From the NCBI GenBank assembly GCA_016712415.1, contig JADJRC010000007.1:62001-126000 (forward strand): a DNA stretch of 64,000 nt, in the 5' to 3' direction. The stretch is from Lewinellaceae bacterium (GTDB lineage: Bacteria; Bacteroidota; Bacteroidia; Chitinophagales; Saprospiraceae). Positions 53,442 to 62,627 of this stretch are shown piece after piece. The notes beneath the pieces were generated by a model. It searched no databases and was not told the origin of the DNA. It saw only the letters and a program-made list of their open reading frames with translations. Position numbers and translations under genes: made by a program. The first letter of the stretch is position 1. The number at the start of each line of letters is the position of its first letter.

Positions 53442-54920
53442 TTGAACTGGTCTGCCATACTCAAAACGACGATCACCGGTACCGAACGCAGCCCGCTTCC
53501 GGAGCACCCCGGCGTGGCGCATGACCCCGCGCAAACGGCGCTGGAGTCGCTTGCCACGGCCAACCTGCTCCGAAAGGCGGGAAGGAGAGCGGCGACAATG
53601 GGCCGTGACGGCGAACATCGGAAGGTTGTGGCGGAGGCGGATGATAGGCCCGTATGCGGGGATGACGCGGCCCGCGACCTGCACCTGATCCTGTCGGGGC
53701 GTTTTGGCGAAGCCATGCCCGAATATGCAGGCCTGCTGTTGGAAAAGGGCAAACAGGCGCCTCCTGAGCTGCTGCCGGAGTTGCTCGACCGGGCGGCACG
53801 TTATCCGCACATGGCCGCGCAGTTGATGACTGTTGCGGGTAAAAGAGGCGCCTGGCTGGCCCTGCAGCATCCGCGCTGGGCAGACCTTGCAGCAGAGAAG
53901 GACGCAGACTGGTTTACAGGATCGTTTCCGGAGCGGAAGCGATTGTTGACGGAAACGCGCAGCCGGAATCCATTGCTGGCCCTGTCCTGGCTCGAAAAAA
54001 CGTGGCAGGAAGAAAAACCCGCACACAAACTGACGTTCGTCGAATTGCTCCATATACGGCTTTCTCCCGCAGATGAAACCCTGTTACATCGCGCGTTGAA
54101 GGACAAAAACCGCGATGTGCGTATTGCGGCCCTGGAAATGCTGCTACGCTTGCCCGACAGCGAAATCCGGGCGCAGGCCCTTGCCTTTTTCAGGGAACGG
54201 CTCTCCGACGCGATGCTGCCCGCCCGGCGTGACAAAGTGCTGAAAAAAAACCTGCCTGACATGTCGGAAGACGGGTTGCAGCGCTGGATGTCCATGCCTG
54301 TTATTACCGGAAAATCAGATTGGCGCGAGGCGCTACTCCTGTTTTTTATATCCATACTGCCCCCCGGCGACCTGCTGGCGCAAACCGGCCTGGAAAAAGA
54401 AGCCATCGTTGCGGCATTCGACAATGCAGCCGGCGCCGAGCAACTGCTGGAATCCCTTGTGCGCCATACCGACGCCACCTGGACGGATGCCGTGCTGGGG
54501 CATTTCTGTACTGACTGGCGGCACGTCATCTGGCAGTCAAAGGCCATGACCGACTTTATCACTGCCTTTGCACCCGATGCCATCGGTATATTTGATCGAA
54601 CCGGCGCCGGGATCGGATTCGAAACCGAATGCGTGCTGCGGGCACTGGAACATTTCGACAGGCCCTGGACCAAGGCGATGGCGGTCTTCCTGCTGGAGCA
54701 ATACCGACGGGCAGCCTTTACTTTTCAATCGGAAATTCCGGGCTGGCATTTTGCTCCTGCACTGCGCACTGCGGCATATCATTGCCTGCCTGCCGATGCT
54801 TTGGCGACCGAAGTGGCGCAGGCATACTTCCAGGGCCGGTATCCATCCCGCCCGCGGGAATTCCTGAGCTTTCTGGATATAATCCGGTTTCGCCAGGGGA
54901 TGAGGCAACACATTGCCTGA
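53442..54920 (+). CDS. DUF5691 domain-containing protein, TTG start
   Basis: 492 aa from the TTG at 53442, which gives L/M-N-W-S-A-I-L-K-T-T-I-T-G-T-E-R-S-P-L-P, matching the family's usual start (W-x-x-I-L then G-T-E-R). The only alternative TTG lies within the promoter box. Rich in helices, with HEAT-like repeats around 205-250 (H-R-A-L-K-D-K-N-R-D-V-R-I-A-A-L-E-M-L). In many bacteria DUF5691 genes sit beside SWIM-zinc-finger, MoxR ATPase and VWA-domain genes, forming a ChlI/D-like chaperone set of unknown client. None of those partners is adjacent here. No signal peptide; cytoplasmic. Confidence 0.75.
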   Translation: MNWSAILKTTITGTERSPLPEHPGVAHDPAQTALESLATANLLRKAGRRAATMGRDGEHRKVVAEADDRPVCGDDAARDLHLILSGRFGEAMPEYAGLLLEKGKQAPPELLPELLDRAARYPHMAAQLMTVAGKRGAWLALQHPRWADLAAEKDADWFTGSFPERKRLLTETRSRNPLLALSWLEKTWQEEKPAHKLTFVELLHIRLSPADETLLHRALKDKNRDVRIAALEMLLRLPDSEIRAQALAFFRERLSDAMLPARRDKVLKKNLPDMSEDGLQRWMSMPVITGKSDWREALLLFFISILPPGDLLAQTGLEKEAIVAAFDNAAGAEQLLESLVRHTDATWTDAVLGHFCTDWRHVIWQSKAMTDFITAFAPDAIGIFDRTGAGIGFETECVLRALEHFDRPWTKAMAVFLLEQYRRAAFTFQSEIPGWHFAPALRTAAYHCLPADALATEVAQAYFQGRYPSRPREFLSFLDIIRFRQGMRQHIA

Positions 54921-54952
54921 TTATTGCACCATAGTGTTTCAAACCATTGGTT

Positions 54953-55483
54953 ATGAAAATAAAGACACTCTTACTGATCCTTGTTCCGGCGATTCTGCTT
55001 GGAAGCAGTTGCAACAAAGTAAACGACCAGGCGCCGGGGTTCGACATGATCTTTCAGCAGGAATTTTATATCCCGGCGGGTATCGGGGTGTTCGATGTGC
55101 ACCATTTTCAGATCGAAAACATACCCTCCCGCTACCAGCAATATCTCGACCAGCACGGCAAAACAGATGCCGACATCACCGGCATTATTGCCTCGCAGGT
55201 AACGCTGGGAGGCGTGTTCGGCGATGCCGACTTTGATTATATCGACCAGGTCTCCCTGCGCGTGTACGATAAAAGCGACCCGACAGATTGGGTGGAGATC
55301 GCCTATCGCCAGCCCGTACCCCTTGATCCGGGCAACAACCTGCCGCTTATTCCCTCCCTGGCCGATGCCAAGCGCTTCTTTAAAAACTCCCGGTTCAGCC
55401 TCGACATCGTGCTGTGGCTGCGCAATACGACCCAGCAGGAAACCCAAACCCGGCTGGATTTACAGATGAAAGCAACCTTTTGA
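54953..55483 (+). CDS. Hypothetical lipoprotein
   Basis: 176 aa from the ATG at 54953. Lipoprotein signal M-K-I-K-T-L-L-L-I-L-V-P-A-I-L-L-G-S-S-C with the acylated Cys at about residue 20. The mature part (F-D-M-I-F-Q-Q-E-F-Y-I-P-A-G-I, then V-S-L-R-V-Y-D-K-S-D-P-T-D-W-V-E-I-A-Y-R, then F-S-L-D-I-V-L-W-L-R-N-T) looks like a beta sandwich. No named family recognised. It follows the DUF5691 gene by 32 bases on the same strand and precedes hppD; co-transcription with DUF5691 is likely. Confidence 0.75.
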   Translation: MKIKTLLLILVPAILLGSSCNKVNDQAPGFDMIFQQEFYIPAGIGVFDVHHFQIENIPSRYQQYLDQHGKTDADITGIIASQVTLGGVFGDADFDYIDQVSLRVYDKSDPTDWVEIAYRQPVPLDPGNNLPLIPSLADAKRFFKNSRFSLDIVLWLRNTTQQETQTRLDLQMKATF

Positions 55484-55545
55484 GGCTTGTTGGCCCGTTT
55501 TACCCGAATTTGACCATTTGAAATCCGCTTCCCGGTTGGAATTGT

Positions 55546-55553
55546 TAATTTTG
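55546..55553 (+). promoter_or_regulatory. -7 promoter box for hppD
   Basis: TAATTTTG (TAnnTTTG) lies 49 bases upstream of the hppD start. Confidence 0.5.
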
Positions 55554-55601
55554 CGGCGCATTTTGCATAATATCCGTTTCAAACTTGTCAACCGCTCACG
55601 C

Positions 55602-56738
55602 ATGGATGCCTTAACCAAGCCAACCGCCACCGCTCCCGCTACAAACCCGAACGATACCTTCCCCATCAACGGCACCGATCACCTTGAATTCTATGTCGGC
55701 AACGCCAAGCAAAGCGCCATGTATTACCAGGCTGCTTTCGGCTTCGAACTCGTCGCCTACAGCGGTCCGGAAACCGGCGTCCGCGACCGGGTAAGTTATG
55801 TGCTGCAGCAAAACAAGATCCGCATCGTGCTGACTGCCTCGCTTCAGCCGGACACCGAAATTTCCCGGCACGTAGCCCTTCACGGCGACGGCGTGAAGGT
55901 GCTTGCCCTTTGGGTCGATGATGCAGAAAGCGCCTATTACACCGCCCTCAAACGCGGCGCCGAATCGGCATTTGCCCCCAAAACGCTGCGCGACGAACAC
56001 GGATCGGTTGTTGTGGCCGCTATCAAAACCTATGGCGACACCATCCATACGCTGGTAGAGCGTTCCAACTATAAGGGTGTATTCATGCCCGGCTACGAGC
56101 CGCGCAAAAGCGCTTATCCGGTAAAATCCGTCGGCCTGAAATACGTAGACCACTGTGTCGGCAACGTAGAACTCGGCGCCATGAACAAGTGGGTTAAATT
56201 CTACCAGGACGTAATGGGGTTCAAACTGCTCATTACATTCGACGACAAGGACATTTCCACGGAATACACTGCGCTGATGTCTAAAGTCGTATCGAACGGC
56301 AACGGCTATATCAAGTTTCCCATCAATGAACCGGCCAAGGGACTGAAAAAGAGCCAGATCGACGAGTACCTTGAATTCTACAAAGGCGCCGGTGTGCAGC
56401 ATATCGCGGTAGCTACCGACGATATCATCGAAACCATAAACCAACTGCGCAATAACGGTGTTGATTTCCTGTATGTACCGGAGAATTACTACAACGATGT
56501 GCCGGAACGGGTCGGTCAGATTGACGAAGACCTCGATGCGCTCAAAAAAATGAACATCCTGATCGACCGCGATGAAGACGGTTACCTGCTCCAGATATTT
56601 ACCAAACCGGTTGAGGACCGCCCGACGGTGTTTTTTGAGATCATCCAGCGGAAGGGGGCAAAATCATTCGGAAAAGGCAATTTCAAGGCCTTGTTTGAAG
56701 CAATTGAGCGCGAACAGGCTATCCGCGGCACACTTTGA
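55602..56738 (+). CDS. hppD: 4-hydroxyphenylpyruvate dioxygenase
   Basis: 378 aa from the ATG at 55602; a longer in-frame extension overlaps the promoter box. Two vicinal-oxygen-chelate domains. Fe(II) ligands are visible: His184 in K-Y-V-D-H-C-V-G-N, His267 in G-V-Q-H-I-A-V-A-T-D-D-I, and Glu346 in T-V-F-F-E-I-I-Q-R. It converts 4-hydroxyphenylpyruvate to homogentisate in tyrosine breakdown. No homogentisate dioxygenase lies next to it. A stem-loop follows the stop. Confidence 0.97.
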   Translation: MDALTKPTATAPATNPNDTFPINGTDHLEFYVGNAKQSAMYYQAAFGFELVAYSGPETGVRDRVSYVLQQNKIRIVLTASLQPDTEISRHVALHGDGVKVLALWVDDAESAYYTALKRGAESAFAPKTLRDEHGSVVVAAIKTYGDTIHTLVERSNYKGVFMPGYEPRKSAYPVKSVGLKYVDHCVGNVELGAMNKWVKFYQDVMGFKLLITFDDKDISTEYTALMSKVVSNGNGYIKFPINEPAKGLKKSQIDEYLEFYKGAGVQHIAVATDDIIETINQLRNNGVDFLYVPENYYNDVPERVGQIDEDLDALKKMNILIDRDEDGYLLQIFTKPVEDRPTVFFEIIQRKGAKSFGKGNFKALFEAIEREQAIRGTL

Positions 56739-56800
56739 GGTAGCATTTTCAGATCGTTTTGTTCATCTGCCGTTAAAAGTTCCATATACAGAGGCGGAAG

Positions 56801-56830
56801 TACCGGTTTTGTCTATTGTTAAAACCGGTA
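56801..56830 (+). terminator. Stem-loop downstream of hppD
   Basis: TACCGGTTTT (56801-56810) and its exact complement AAAACCGGTA (56821-56830) around a 10-base loop, 62 bases after the hppD stop. No T-tract; terminator role is tentative. Confidence 0.5.
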
Positions 56831-56843
56831 GTACAAAAACACA

Positions 56844-56851
56844 TAATTTTG
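56844..56851 (+). promoter_or_regulatory. -7 promoter box for the subtilase gene
   Basis: TAATTTTG (TAnnTTTG), 72 bases upstream of the start at 56923; an unusually long leader for this window. Confidence 0.45.
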
Positions 56852-56922
56852 CCGTTTGAATTATCCGTTAAAGCGGCATCAACCACTTTTTGTGAAATTA
56901 AAAATTTAAATCTTCATTCAAC

Positions 56923-58631
56923 ATGACAATCAAGCATTGCTTAGCAATCTTCCTGTTCGGTTTTTCGGCCTTGCTGCTGAACGCACAGGGCAACAAGGCG
57001 CCGGAAAACTGGTTCACCCTGGATCCGACAAAAGACCAGGTAAACGGTACCGGCTCCGACGAAGCCCTTAAAATGCTCAAAGAAAAAGGTAAAAAAGGCC
57101 AGACCGTCATTGTGGCGGTACTCGACTCCGGTGTTGACTATGAGCATGAAGACCTGAAAGATATTATGTGGGTAAATCCGGGCGAAATACCCGACAACGG
57201 CAAAGACGACGACGGTAACGGTTATATAGACGATATCCACGGCTGGAACTTTCTGGGCGGCAAAAAAGGCAGCGTACACCACGAAACGCTTGAACTCACC
57301 CGCGAATACGTACGCCTGAGCAAAAGGTTCAAGGGAACAGACCCGAAAAACCTGCACGGCCCCGCTGCCGAAGAATATAAATACTACGAGGAGATCAAAA
57401 CGGCCTTCGAAGAGCAGCGCGCCGAAGCAGAATCCGGTAAAGCCCGCGTGGAACAGCAACTGGCTACCATCGAAGAGGCTTACAGTGCAGTAGAAAAAGC
57501 CCTGGGCAAAACAGAATATACCGACGAAGACATTGCAAAGATCGAAGAAGGCGCCAGCGCCGAACTCACACAATCTATTGCAATGGTGAAAGCCGTGCGT
57601 GCACAGGGCATCGCCAACAGCGCCGAACTTCAGGAGCAGAAGGCAGAAGCCACCAAGTATTTCGACGGCCAGTTGAAATACAACCTCAACCCCGATTACA
57701 ATCCGCGCGATATCGTGGGCGACAACCCCGACGACCTGAGCAACCGTTTCTACGGCAGCAATGAATACGAAGGCCCCGACGCCTTCCACGGTACGCACGT
57801 ATCAGGTATCATCGCAGCCGTCCGCAACAACGGCAAAGGCATCAACGGCATTGCCGACAATGTGCGCATTATGACCGTACGCTGTGTACCCGACGGCGAC
57901 GAGCGCGACAAAGACGTAGCCAACGCCATCTACTACGCAGTTGATAACGGCGCCAGCATCATCAATATGTCGTTCGGCAAAGGGTACAGCCCGCAAAAAG
58001 CATATGTGGATGCCGCTATGAAGTACGCATCTGATCACGATGTGCTGCTCGTACACGCCGCCGGTAATGATTCGGAGAACAATGATACCGACGCCAATTT
58101 CCCCAACGACAATTACAAAAAGCCGGTAAAAGCCGGTCTGTTCAAAAAGAAAAGACCGTACCGTCATGGCTGGAAATCGGCGCCCTCAACTGGAAATCGG
58201 GCGACAAGCGCGTTGCCGGCTTCTCCAATTACGGCAAAAAGAATGTCGACCTGTTCTCGCCGGGATCACAACTCTATTCCACCATTCCCGACAGCAAATA
58301 CGGCAACGCCAGCGGCACCTCGATGGCCTGCCCGGCCGCTGCCGGCGTAGCCGCTATCATTCGCTCCTACTACCCCGAGCTTTCCGCTAATCAGGTGAAA
58401 GACATCCTGATCAATTCGGTGGTGAAGCAAGACGGTGAAGTGAATAAGCCCGGTTCGACGGACAAGGTCAAATTCTCTGAATTGTGCGTCAGCGGTGGCA
58501 TCATCAGCGCGCCCAATGCGGTGAATATGGCCAATAATACTAAAGCCAAGAAGTCGAAAAAGGCCCTCTGGCAGGATGCCGGCATGGGTAAAACGCCGAA
58601 GACCAGAAAGGCGAAGGTTGTTACGCCCTGA
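56923..58631 (+). CDS. Secreted S8 (subtilisin-family) serine peptidase (frameshifted)
   Basis: Signal peptide (L-A-I-F-L-F-G-F-S-A-L-L-L-N-A-Q-G). Catalytic triad: Asp68 in V-A-V-L-D-S-G-V-D-Y, His289 in D-A-F-H-G-T-H-V-S-G-I, and Ser in G-N-A-S-G-T-S-M-A-C-P near 467. About 110 residues between Asp and His (~145-255) form a Glu/Lys/Ala-rich, probably coiled insertion common to this Bacteroidota subgroup. The first frame goes wrong after A-G-L-F-K-K-K (58150); the correct sequence T-V-P-S-W-L-E-I-G-A-L-N-W continues in another frame. Adding one A to the A4 run at 58150-58153 unites them (~569 codons). A terminator follows. Confidence 0.9.
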
Positions 58632-58684
58632 TGTTGAGGCGGGGCGGGAGAAATTTCCGACTTAGCCCTACATACCCAAACCTG

Positions 58685-58722
58685 AAAAAGCGACACCGGG
58701 AAGATCCTGGTGTCGCTTTTTT
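58685..58722 (+). terminator. Rho-independent terminator after the subtilase gene
   Basis: Stem AAAAAGCGACACC with GGTGTCGCTTTTTT around a short loop (about GGGAAGATCCT), ending in a T-run. It lies 54 bases past the stop at 58631 and is partly symmetric, so it could also act in the other direction. Confidence 0.85.
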
Positions 58723-58805
58723 AATGATGCAATTGCTTTATCCGGAAACGAATGGGGGGGCGGAAAACCAATGATCTGAAAGGGCTGGCCGCCGTTTTGT
58801 GCTCG

Positions 58806-58874
58806 TCAGTCCTCTTTGAGCATACGATTGCCAAATATGAGGAGTACGAGCAGTAGAACTGTGAGAATCAACAT
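58806..58874 (-). CDS. Possible 22-residue single-span membrane peptide
   Basis: ATG at 58872-58874 (complement) opens a frame reading M-L-I-L-T-V-L-L-L-V-L-L-I-F-G-N-R-M-L-K-E-D and a TGA: a 14-residue hydrophobic helix with a charged C-terminal end, as in known membrane micropeptides. It lies 103 bases downstream of the SSS transporter gene on the same strand. The rest of the 345-base gap (58632-58977) holds only the subtilase terminator. No conservation data are available, so the call is tentative. Confidence 0.3.
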   Translation of the reverse strand: MLILTVLLLVLLIFGNRMLKED

Positions 58875-58977
58875 TGGATTAAACAATTTAAAAGTGAGAG
58901 AATGGAGTATACAGTCTTTATGTTCTTAACGGCCTGCTCTCGAATTTCGTTCACCGGCCTGACACAATCACGGGCAA

Positions 58978-60666
58978 TTAACGTCTCCTTAATACTTGCT
59001 CAAAAATAAGACTCAACCCCATCACCAATCCACAACCCAGGGGGTTATACCACAGAAACGGATCTTTGCTTACCCCGAAAAACAACCACAAAATGATCGC
59101 CTGGGTTAACACCGCCGCCCAAAATACTGCCCTGCCGCCTACGCGTTTCAGAAAAAACGCCGTGAAAAATATCCCAAGAATAGTGCCATAAAAGATTGAT
59201 CCGATCATGTTCACCGCCTGGATCAGGTTGTCGAACAGGTCGAAATAAATGGCGAAAACCGTAATAATTGCCCCCCAAAGCACCGTCGCAATTTTTGACA
59301 CCCGGAAATAATGGTTGTCGTCGCGGTCGGGCACAAACGACCGGCGATAGATATCGGATACGCTGGTAGCGGTAAGAGCACTGATCTCGGAAGCTGTTGT
59401 ACTCCAGGCGCCGCAGAATATCATGGCCAGCATCAGCCCGACCAACCCCGTCGGTATGTGCTTCAAAATAAAACTGATAAAAATAAAATCCTTGTCGTTG
59501 GGGTCAGACAGCGGCGATGCTTCCTTGACCAGCTGGGCTGCCTGCTCCCGCAACCCGGCGCGTTCCTGTTCAATGTTGCGCAACTCCTGTTTGGCTTTTT
59601 CAGACAATGCCTCGTTTGTAGCATTCAAACCTGCCGTCAGATCGCTCAACACCACTTGTTTTTGTTGAAAAAGACTGTCGGCGCGCGCTTCCAGCCGTTC
59701 AAATGCGGCCTCCTGAGGCGTCCCCGTCACCTTGGCCCGGTTGGCCTGGTTGAAATGCAGCGGTGACTGGTTGAACTGGTAAAAAACAAAGACCATTACC
59801 CCGACCGACAATACCAGGAACTGCATTGGGACTTTTATCAATCCGTTGAAAATCAGCCCGATACGACTTTCCCTTAGCGATTTTCCCGACAGGTAGCGCC
59901 CCACCTGGCTCTGATCGGTCCCGAAATAGGAAAGAAAAAGGAAGGTGGCGCCCAGTATACCCGACCATACATTGTAACGGTCTTCCCAGTGGAACGTCCA
60001 GTCCAGCACCTGCGTTTTCCCGGTTGCCCCTGCGATTTGCCAGGCTTCGGACAGCCCGACCTGGGGCGGCAATTTGTACAGGACCAGGAAAAAAGCCAGT
60101 ACAAGCCCGCACAACATGATCGTCATTTGCAGCTCCTGCGTTCGGCTCACTGCTGAACTGCCGCCCGAGGTCGTGTAAATTACCACGAATACCGCCATCA
60201 GAAAATTGGTCAGGGCCAGGTTCCAGCCAAATACCGCGCTGAGAATAATACTTGGCGCGTATATGCTGATCGCTGCTGCCATACCGCGCTGAAGCAGGAA
60301 TAGCAAGGCCGTGAGCGTACGCATGCGCAGGTCGAAACGCTGTTCGAGGTATTCGTAGGCAGTGGTTACCCGCAGCCGGTAATAGACCGGCAGTACGAAA
60401 ATACTCAGGAATACCATCGCGATCGGAAGGCCGAAATAGTATTGCACAAACTGCATCCCGTCGGAAAAACCCTGACCGGGGGTGCTCAGAAAGGTAATCG
60501 CGCTGGCCTGGGTAGCCATGATGCTCAGACCGATCGTCCACCAGGGCAAATCGCGTTTTCCTGCCAGAAAGTTTTCACTTGTAGCGATGTTCCGGCTTTT
60601 CCAGATACCGTATGCGACAACAATGGCAAGCGTGCCTACCAGTACAAACCAGTCAATAATATGCAT
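58978..60666 (-). CDS. Sodium:solute symporter (SSS) family transporter
   Basis: 562 aa with about 13 membrane helices and a leading G-I-W-K-S-R-N-I-A-T-S-E-N-F-L-A-G-K-R-D-L-P-W-W, the conserved SSS loop. Further signature: A-T-Q-A-S-A-I-T-F-L-S-T-P-G-Q-G near 52-67 (Na+/substrate site region). A long soluble insertion with Gln/Glu-rich coiled coil (about 318-395) between helices is unusual for generic SSS transporters but occurs in Bacteroidota members. Imports an unidentified solute with Na+, consistent with the Na+/H+ antiporters in this window. A micropeptide frame follows. Confidence 0.9.
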   Translation of the reverse strand: MHIIDWFVLVGTLAIVVAYGIWKSRNIATSENFLAGKRDLPWWTIGLSIMATQASAITFLSTPGQGFSDGMQFVQYYFGLPIAMVFLSIFVLPVYYRLRVTTAYEYLEQRFDLRMRTLTALLFLLQRGMAAAISIYAPSIILSAVFGWNLALTNFLMAVFVVIYTTSGGSSAVSRTQELQMTIMLCGLVLAFFLVLYKLPPQVGLSEAWQIAGATGKTQVLDWTFHWEDRYNVWSGILGATFLFLSYFGTDQSQVGRYLSGKSLRESRIGLIFNGLIKVPMQFLVLSVGVMVFVFYQFNQSPLHFNQANRAKVTGTPQEAAFERLEARADSLFQQKQVVLSDLTAGLNATNEALSEKAKQELRNIEQERAGLREQAAQLVKEASPLSDPNDKDFIFISFILKHIPTGLVGLMLAMIFCGAWSTTASEISALTATSVSDIYRRSFVPDRDDNHYFRVSKIATVLWGAIITVFAIYFDLFDNLIQAVNMIGSIFYGTILGIFFTAFFLKRVGGRAVFWAAVLTQAIILWLFFGVSKDPFLWYNPLGCGLVMGLSLIFEQVLRRR

Positions 60667-60752
60667 AGCAACAAAAGCGCCACCTGCCTGCAGGCGGCAA
60701 AATGGTGATAAAAATAATGCCGGGGAAAGCGTATCCGGTTCTGCTCAGATAT

Positions 60753-61319
60753 TTACCTGAGGGACAAATAAACAAAAAAACCTATTGCCACAATAAAAAC
60801 GAGCCAGGCCCAAACACTGAGGCTGTTTTCCCGCCAGATATTGAACATTTTTTCCATCACATTGCGCCAATCCAGTTCGCGACCTCCTGCACGGGTAGCG
60901 GGCTCATGTACCAGACAAAAATATCGGCGCAGGCCTTTTACACCCTGGTTGCCGTGTTTTGTTAGGATCAGAAATTCCGGGCTCAAAAATCGAAGATCAA
61001 ACAATTCACTCTTGCCCGCAATTTCGAGTATAAGCGTATTGTCTTTGTTCAGGCGCTTCCAACTGCCTTTGGCCACGTTGCCATCCAGAGAAAGCAGGTA
61101 TTCGCCGCCCTCATTGAAAATATGCAGGATGGACTCGTGAAAACCTTCATCGTCGCGCACTTCCTTCCAGCGCTTGCTGAGCCAGAAGTTTTCCTCCCGC
61201 AGGTCTTCGCCGTAGGGGATGACCTTGGGCAAGATAAAATCGAGATGCGAATCCATATCGCCCAGATCCTTTGGAAGTTCCGGACTGATAACGCGGGATA
61301 TGTCTTTGAAGATGTCCAT
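60753..61319 (-). CDS. Hypothetical protein with C-terminal membrane anchor
   Basis: 188 aa. No signal peptide; a soluble domain of about 155 residues (E-E-N-F-W-L-S-K-R-W-K-E-V-R-D-D near 43-58, L-H-I-F-N-E-G-G-E-Y-L-L-S-L-D-G-N near 65-81) ends in one membrane helix W-A-W-L-V-F-I-V-A-I-G-F-F-V-Y-L (about 170-186), so probably tail-anchored in the inner membrane. No named family recognised. It starts 22 bases after the carA stop on the same strand, so it is likely co-transcribed with carA, though a functional link is not evident. Confidence 0.75.
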   Translation of the reverse strand: MDIFKDISRVISPELPKDLGDMDSHLDFILPKVIPYGEDLREENFWLSKRWKEVRDDEGFHESILHIFNEGGEYLLSLDGNVAKGSWKRLNKDNTLILEIAGKSELFDLRFLSPEFLILTKHGNQGVKGLRRYFCLVHEPATRAGGRELDWRNVMEKMFNIWRENSLSVWAWLVFIVAIGFFVYLSLR

Positions 61320-61341
61320 AAACAGTTTGGGTTGATATCCG

Positions 61342-62433
61342 TCAAACCTTTGCCATCATGGCGACAAACTCGTCGAACAAATACCGGGAATCGTGCGGAC
61401 CGGGGCTTGCTTCGGGGTGGTATTGCACGCTGAAAGCGGGTTTGTTTTTCAGACGGATGCCTTCTACCGTGTTATCGTTCAGGTTGATATGCGTGGCCTC
61501 AACCAGCGAAGGGGAGTCGTACACGGCCTGTTCCAGCACGCCGAAACCGTGGTTTTGGCTGGTTATTTCGCTTTTTCCGGTCCGCAGGTTCTTCACCGGA
61601 TGATTGATACCGCGGTGGCCGTGGTGCAGTTTGTAACTGGGCAGTCCCGCTGCTAGTGCGAGCAACTGCTGACCGAGACAGATGCCAAAAAGCGGTTTTC
61701 CATCAGTCAGCATTTGTTTCACCGTTTCCACAGCGTAAGGCATGGAGGCCGGGTCGCCGGGGCCGTTGGAAAGAAAGTAGCCGTCAGGGTTCCAGGCTTT
61801 TATCTCCGAAAAATCTGCCCTGGCGGGAAAAACCTTCAGGTAGCAGTCGCGCTGATCGAAGCAACGCAGGATATTCTTCTTTACGCCGTAGTCCATCACA
61901 GCGATCCGGTATTTCGCGGCTTCGTTTCCAATAAAATAGGGCGACTTCGTCGTCACGCTGCTCGACAGTTCGAGTCCGGCCATACCCGGCGTATCGGCCA
62001 GGCGCTTTTTCAGGACATCCAGATCGTCCGTTTCTGGCGAAATGATACAGTTCATGGCTCCACGTTCGCGAATATGCTGCACCAGCGCCCGTGTATCCAC
62101 ATCGTGAATGGCGACGATATTTTCCGCTTCAAAATAGTCCTGAATACTCCGGTCGGCGAGGGTACGGCTGTAGTCGATATTGAAATTGCGACAAACAAAC
62201 CCGGCGATCTTTACACTTTCACTTTCCACCTCGGTATCCTTGATCCCGTAATTCCCGATATGAACATTGGTGGCCACCAGTACCTGGCCGCTGTAGGAAG
62301 GATCGGTAAAAATTTCCTGGTAACCCGTCATACCGGTATTAAAACAGATTTCACCGGTTGTGGTGCCGATTTTTCCGCCGGCTTTGCCCCGAAAGATTGT
62401 GCCGTCTTCGAGCAGGAGAATGGCTTTTGTCAT
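61342..62433 (-). CDS. carA: Carbamoyl-phosphate synthase small subunit
   Basis: 363 aa. N-terminal CPSase domain (L-L-L-E-D-G-T-I-F-R-G, T-G-E-I-C-F-N-T-G-M-T-G-Y-Q-E-I near 26-41) and a class I glutamine amidotransferase domain with catalytic Cys252 in F-G-I-C-L-G-Q-Q-L-L-A, His339 and Glu341 in Q-Y-H-P-E-A-S-P-G-P. It hydrolyses glutamine to feed ammonia to CarB for pyrimidine and arginine synthesis. carB is not adjacent. Divergent from the Lys-rich gene at 62628 across a dyad. Confidence 0.96.
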   Translation of the reverse strand: MTKAILLLEDGTIFRGKAGGKIGTTTGEICFNTGMTGYQEIFTDPSYSGQVLVATNVHIGNYGIKDTEVESESVKIAGFVCRNFNIDYSRTLADRSIQDYFEAENIVAIHDVDTRALVQHIRERGAMNCIISPETDDLDVLKKRLADTPGMAGLELSSSVTTKSPYFIGNEAAKYRIAVMDYGVKKNILRCFDQRDCYLKVFPARADFSEIKAWNPDGYFLSNGPGDPASMPYAVETVKQMLTDGKPLFGICLGQQLLALAAGLPSYKLHHGHRGINHPVKNLRTGKSEITSQNHGFGVLEQAVYDSPSLVEATHINLNDNTVEGIRLKNKPAFSVQYHPEASPGPHDSRYLFDEFVAMMAKV

Positions 62434-62515
62434 GTTGTCATTTTGGGTCGCAAAGGTCGGGTAAGAATATGACTTTTCAGAAAAATGAAAATCTTATATC
62501 AAAATCGACCCAATG

Positions 62516-62544
62516 TTAAGTTTTGCAAGGCATTGTAAACTTAA
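62516..62544. promoter_or_regulatory. Dyad in the carA divergent intergenic region, candidate operator
   Basis: TTAAGTTT and AAACTTAA, 8-bp arms separated by 13 bases whose ends also pair partly (GCAA/TTGT). It lies 83 bases upstream of carA and 84 upstream of the other gene, the midpoint of a divergent region. Confidence 0.35.
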
Positions 62545-62627
62545 TATTAATTTTCACAGAAGTCCCGGAAGTTTGCGAAAGTTAAATTCCTGATATTATT
62601 AATCTGAATTACTGTATCCAATTCATT

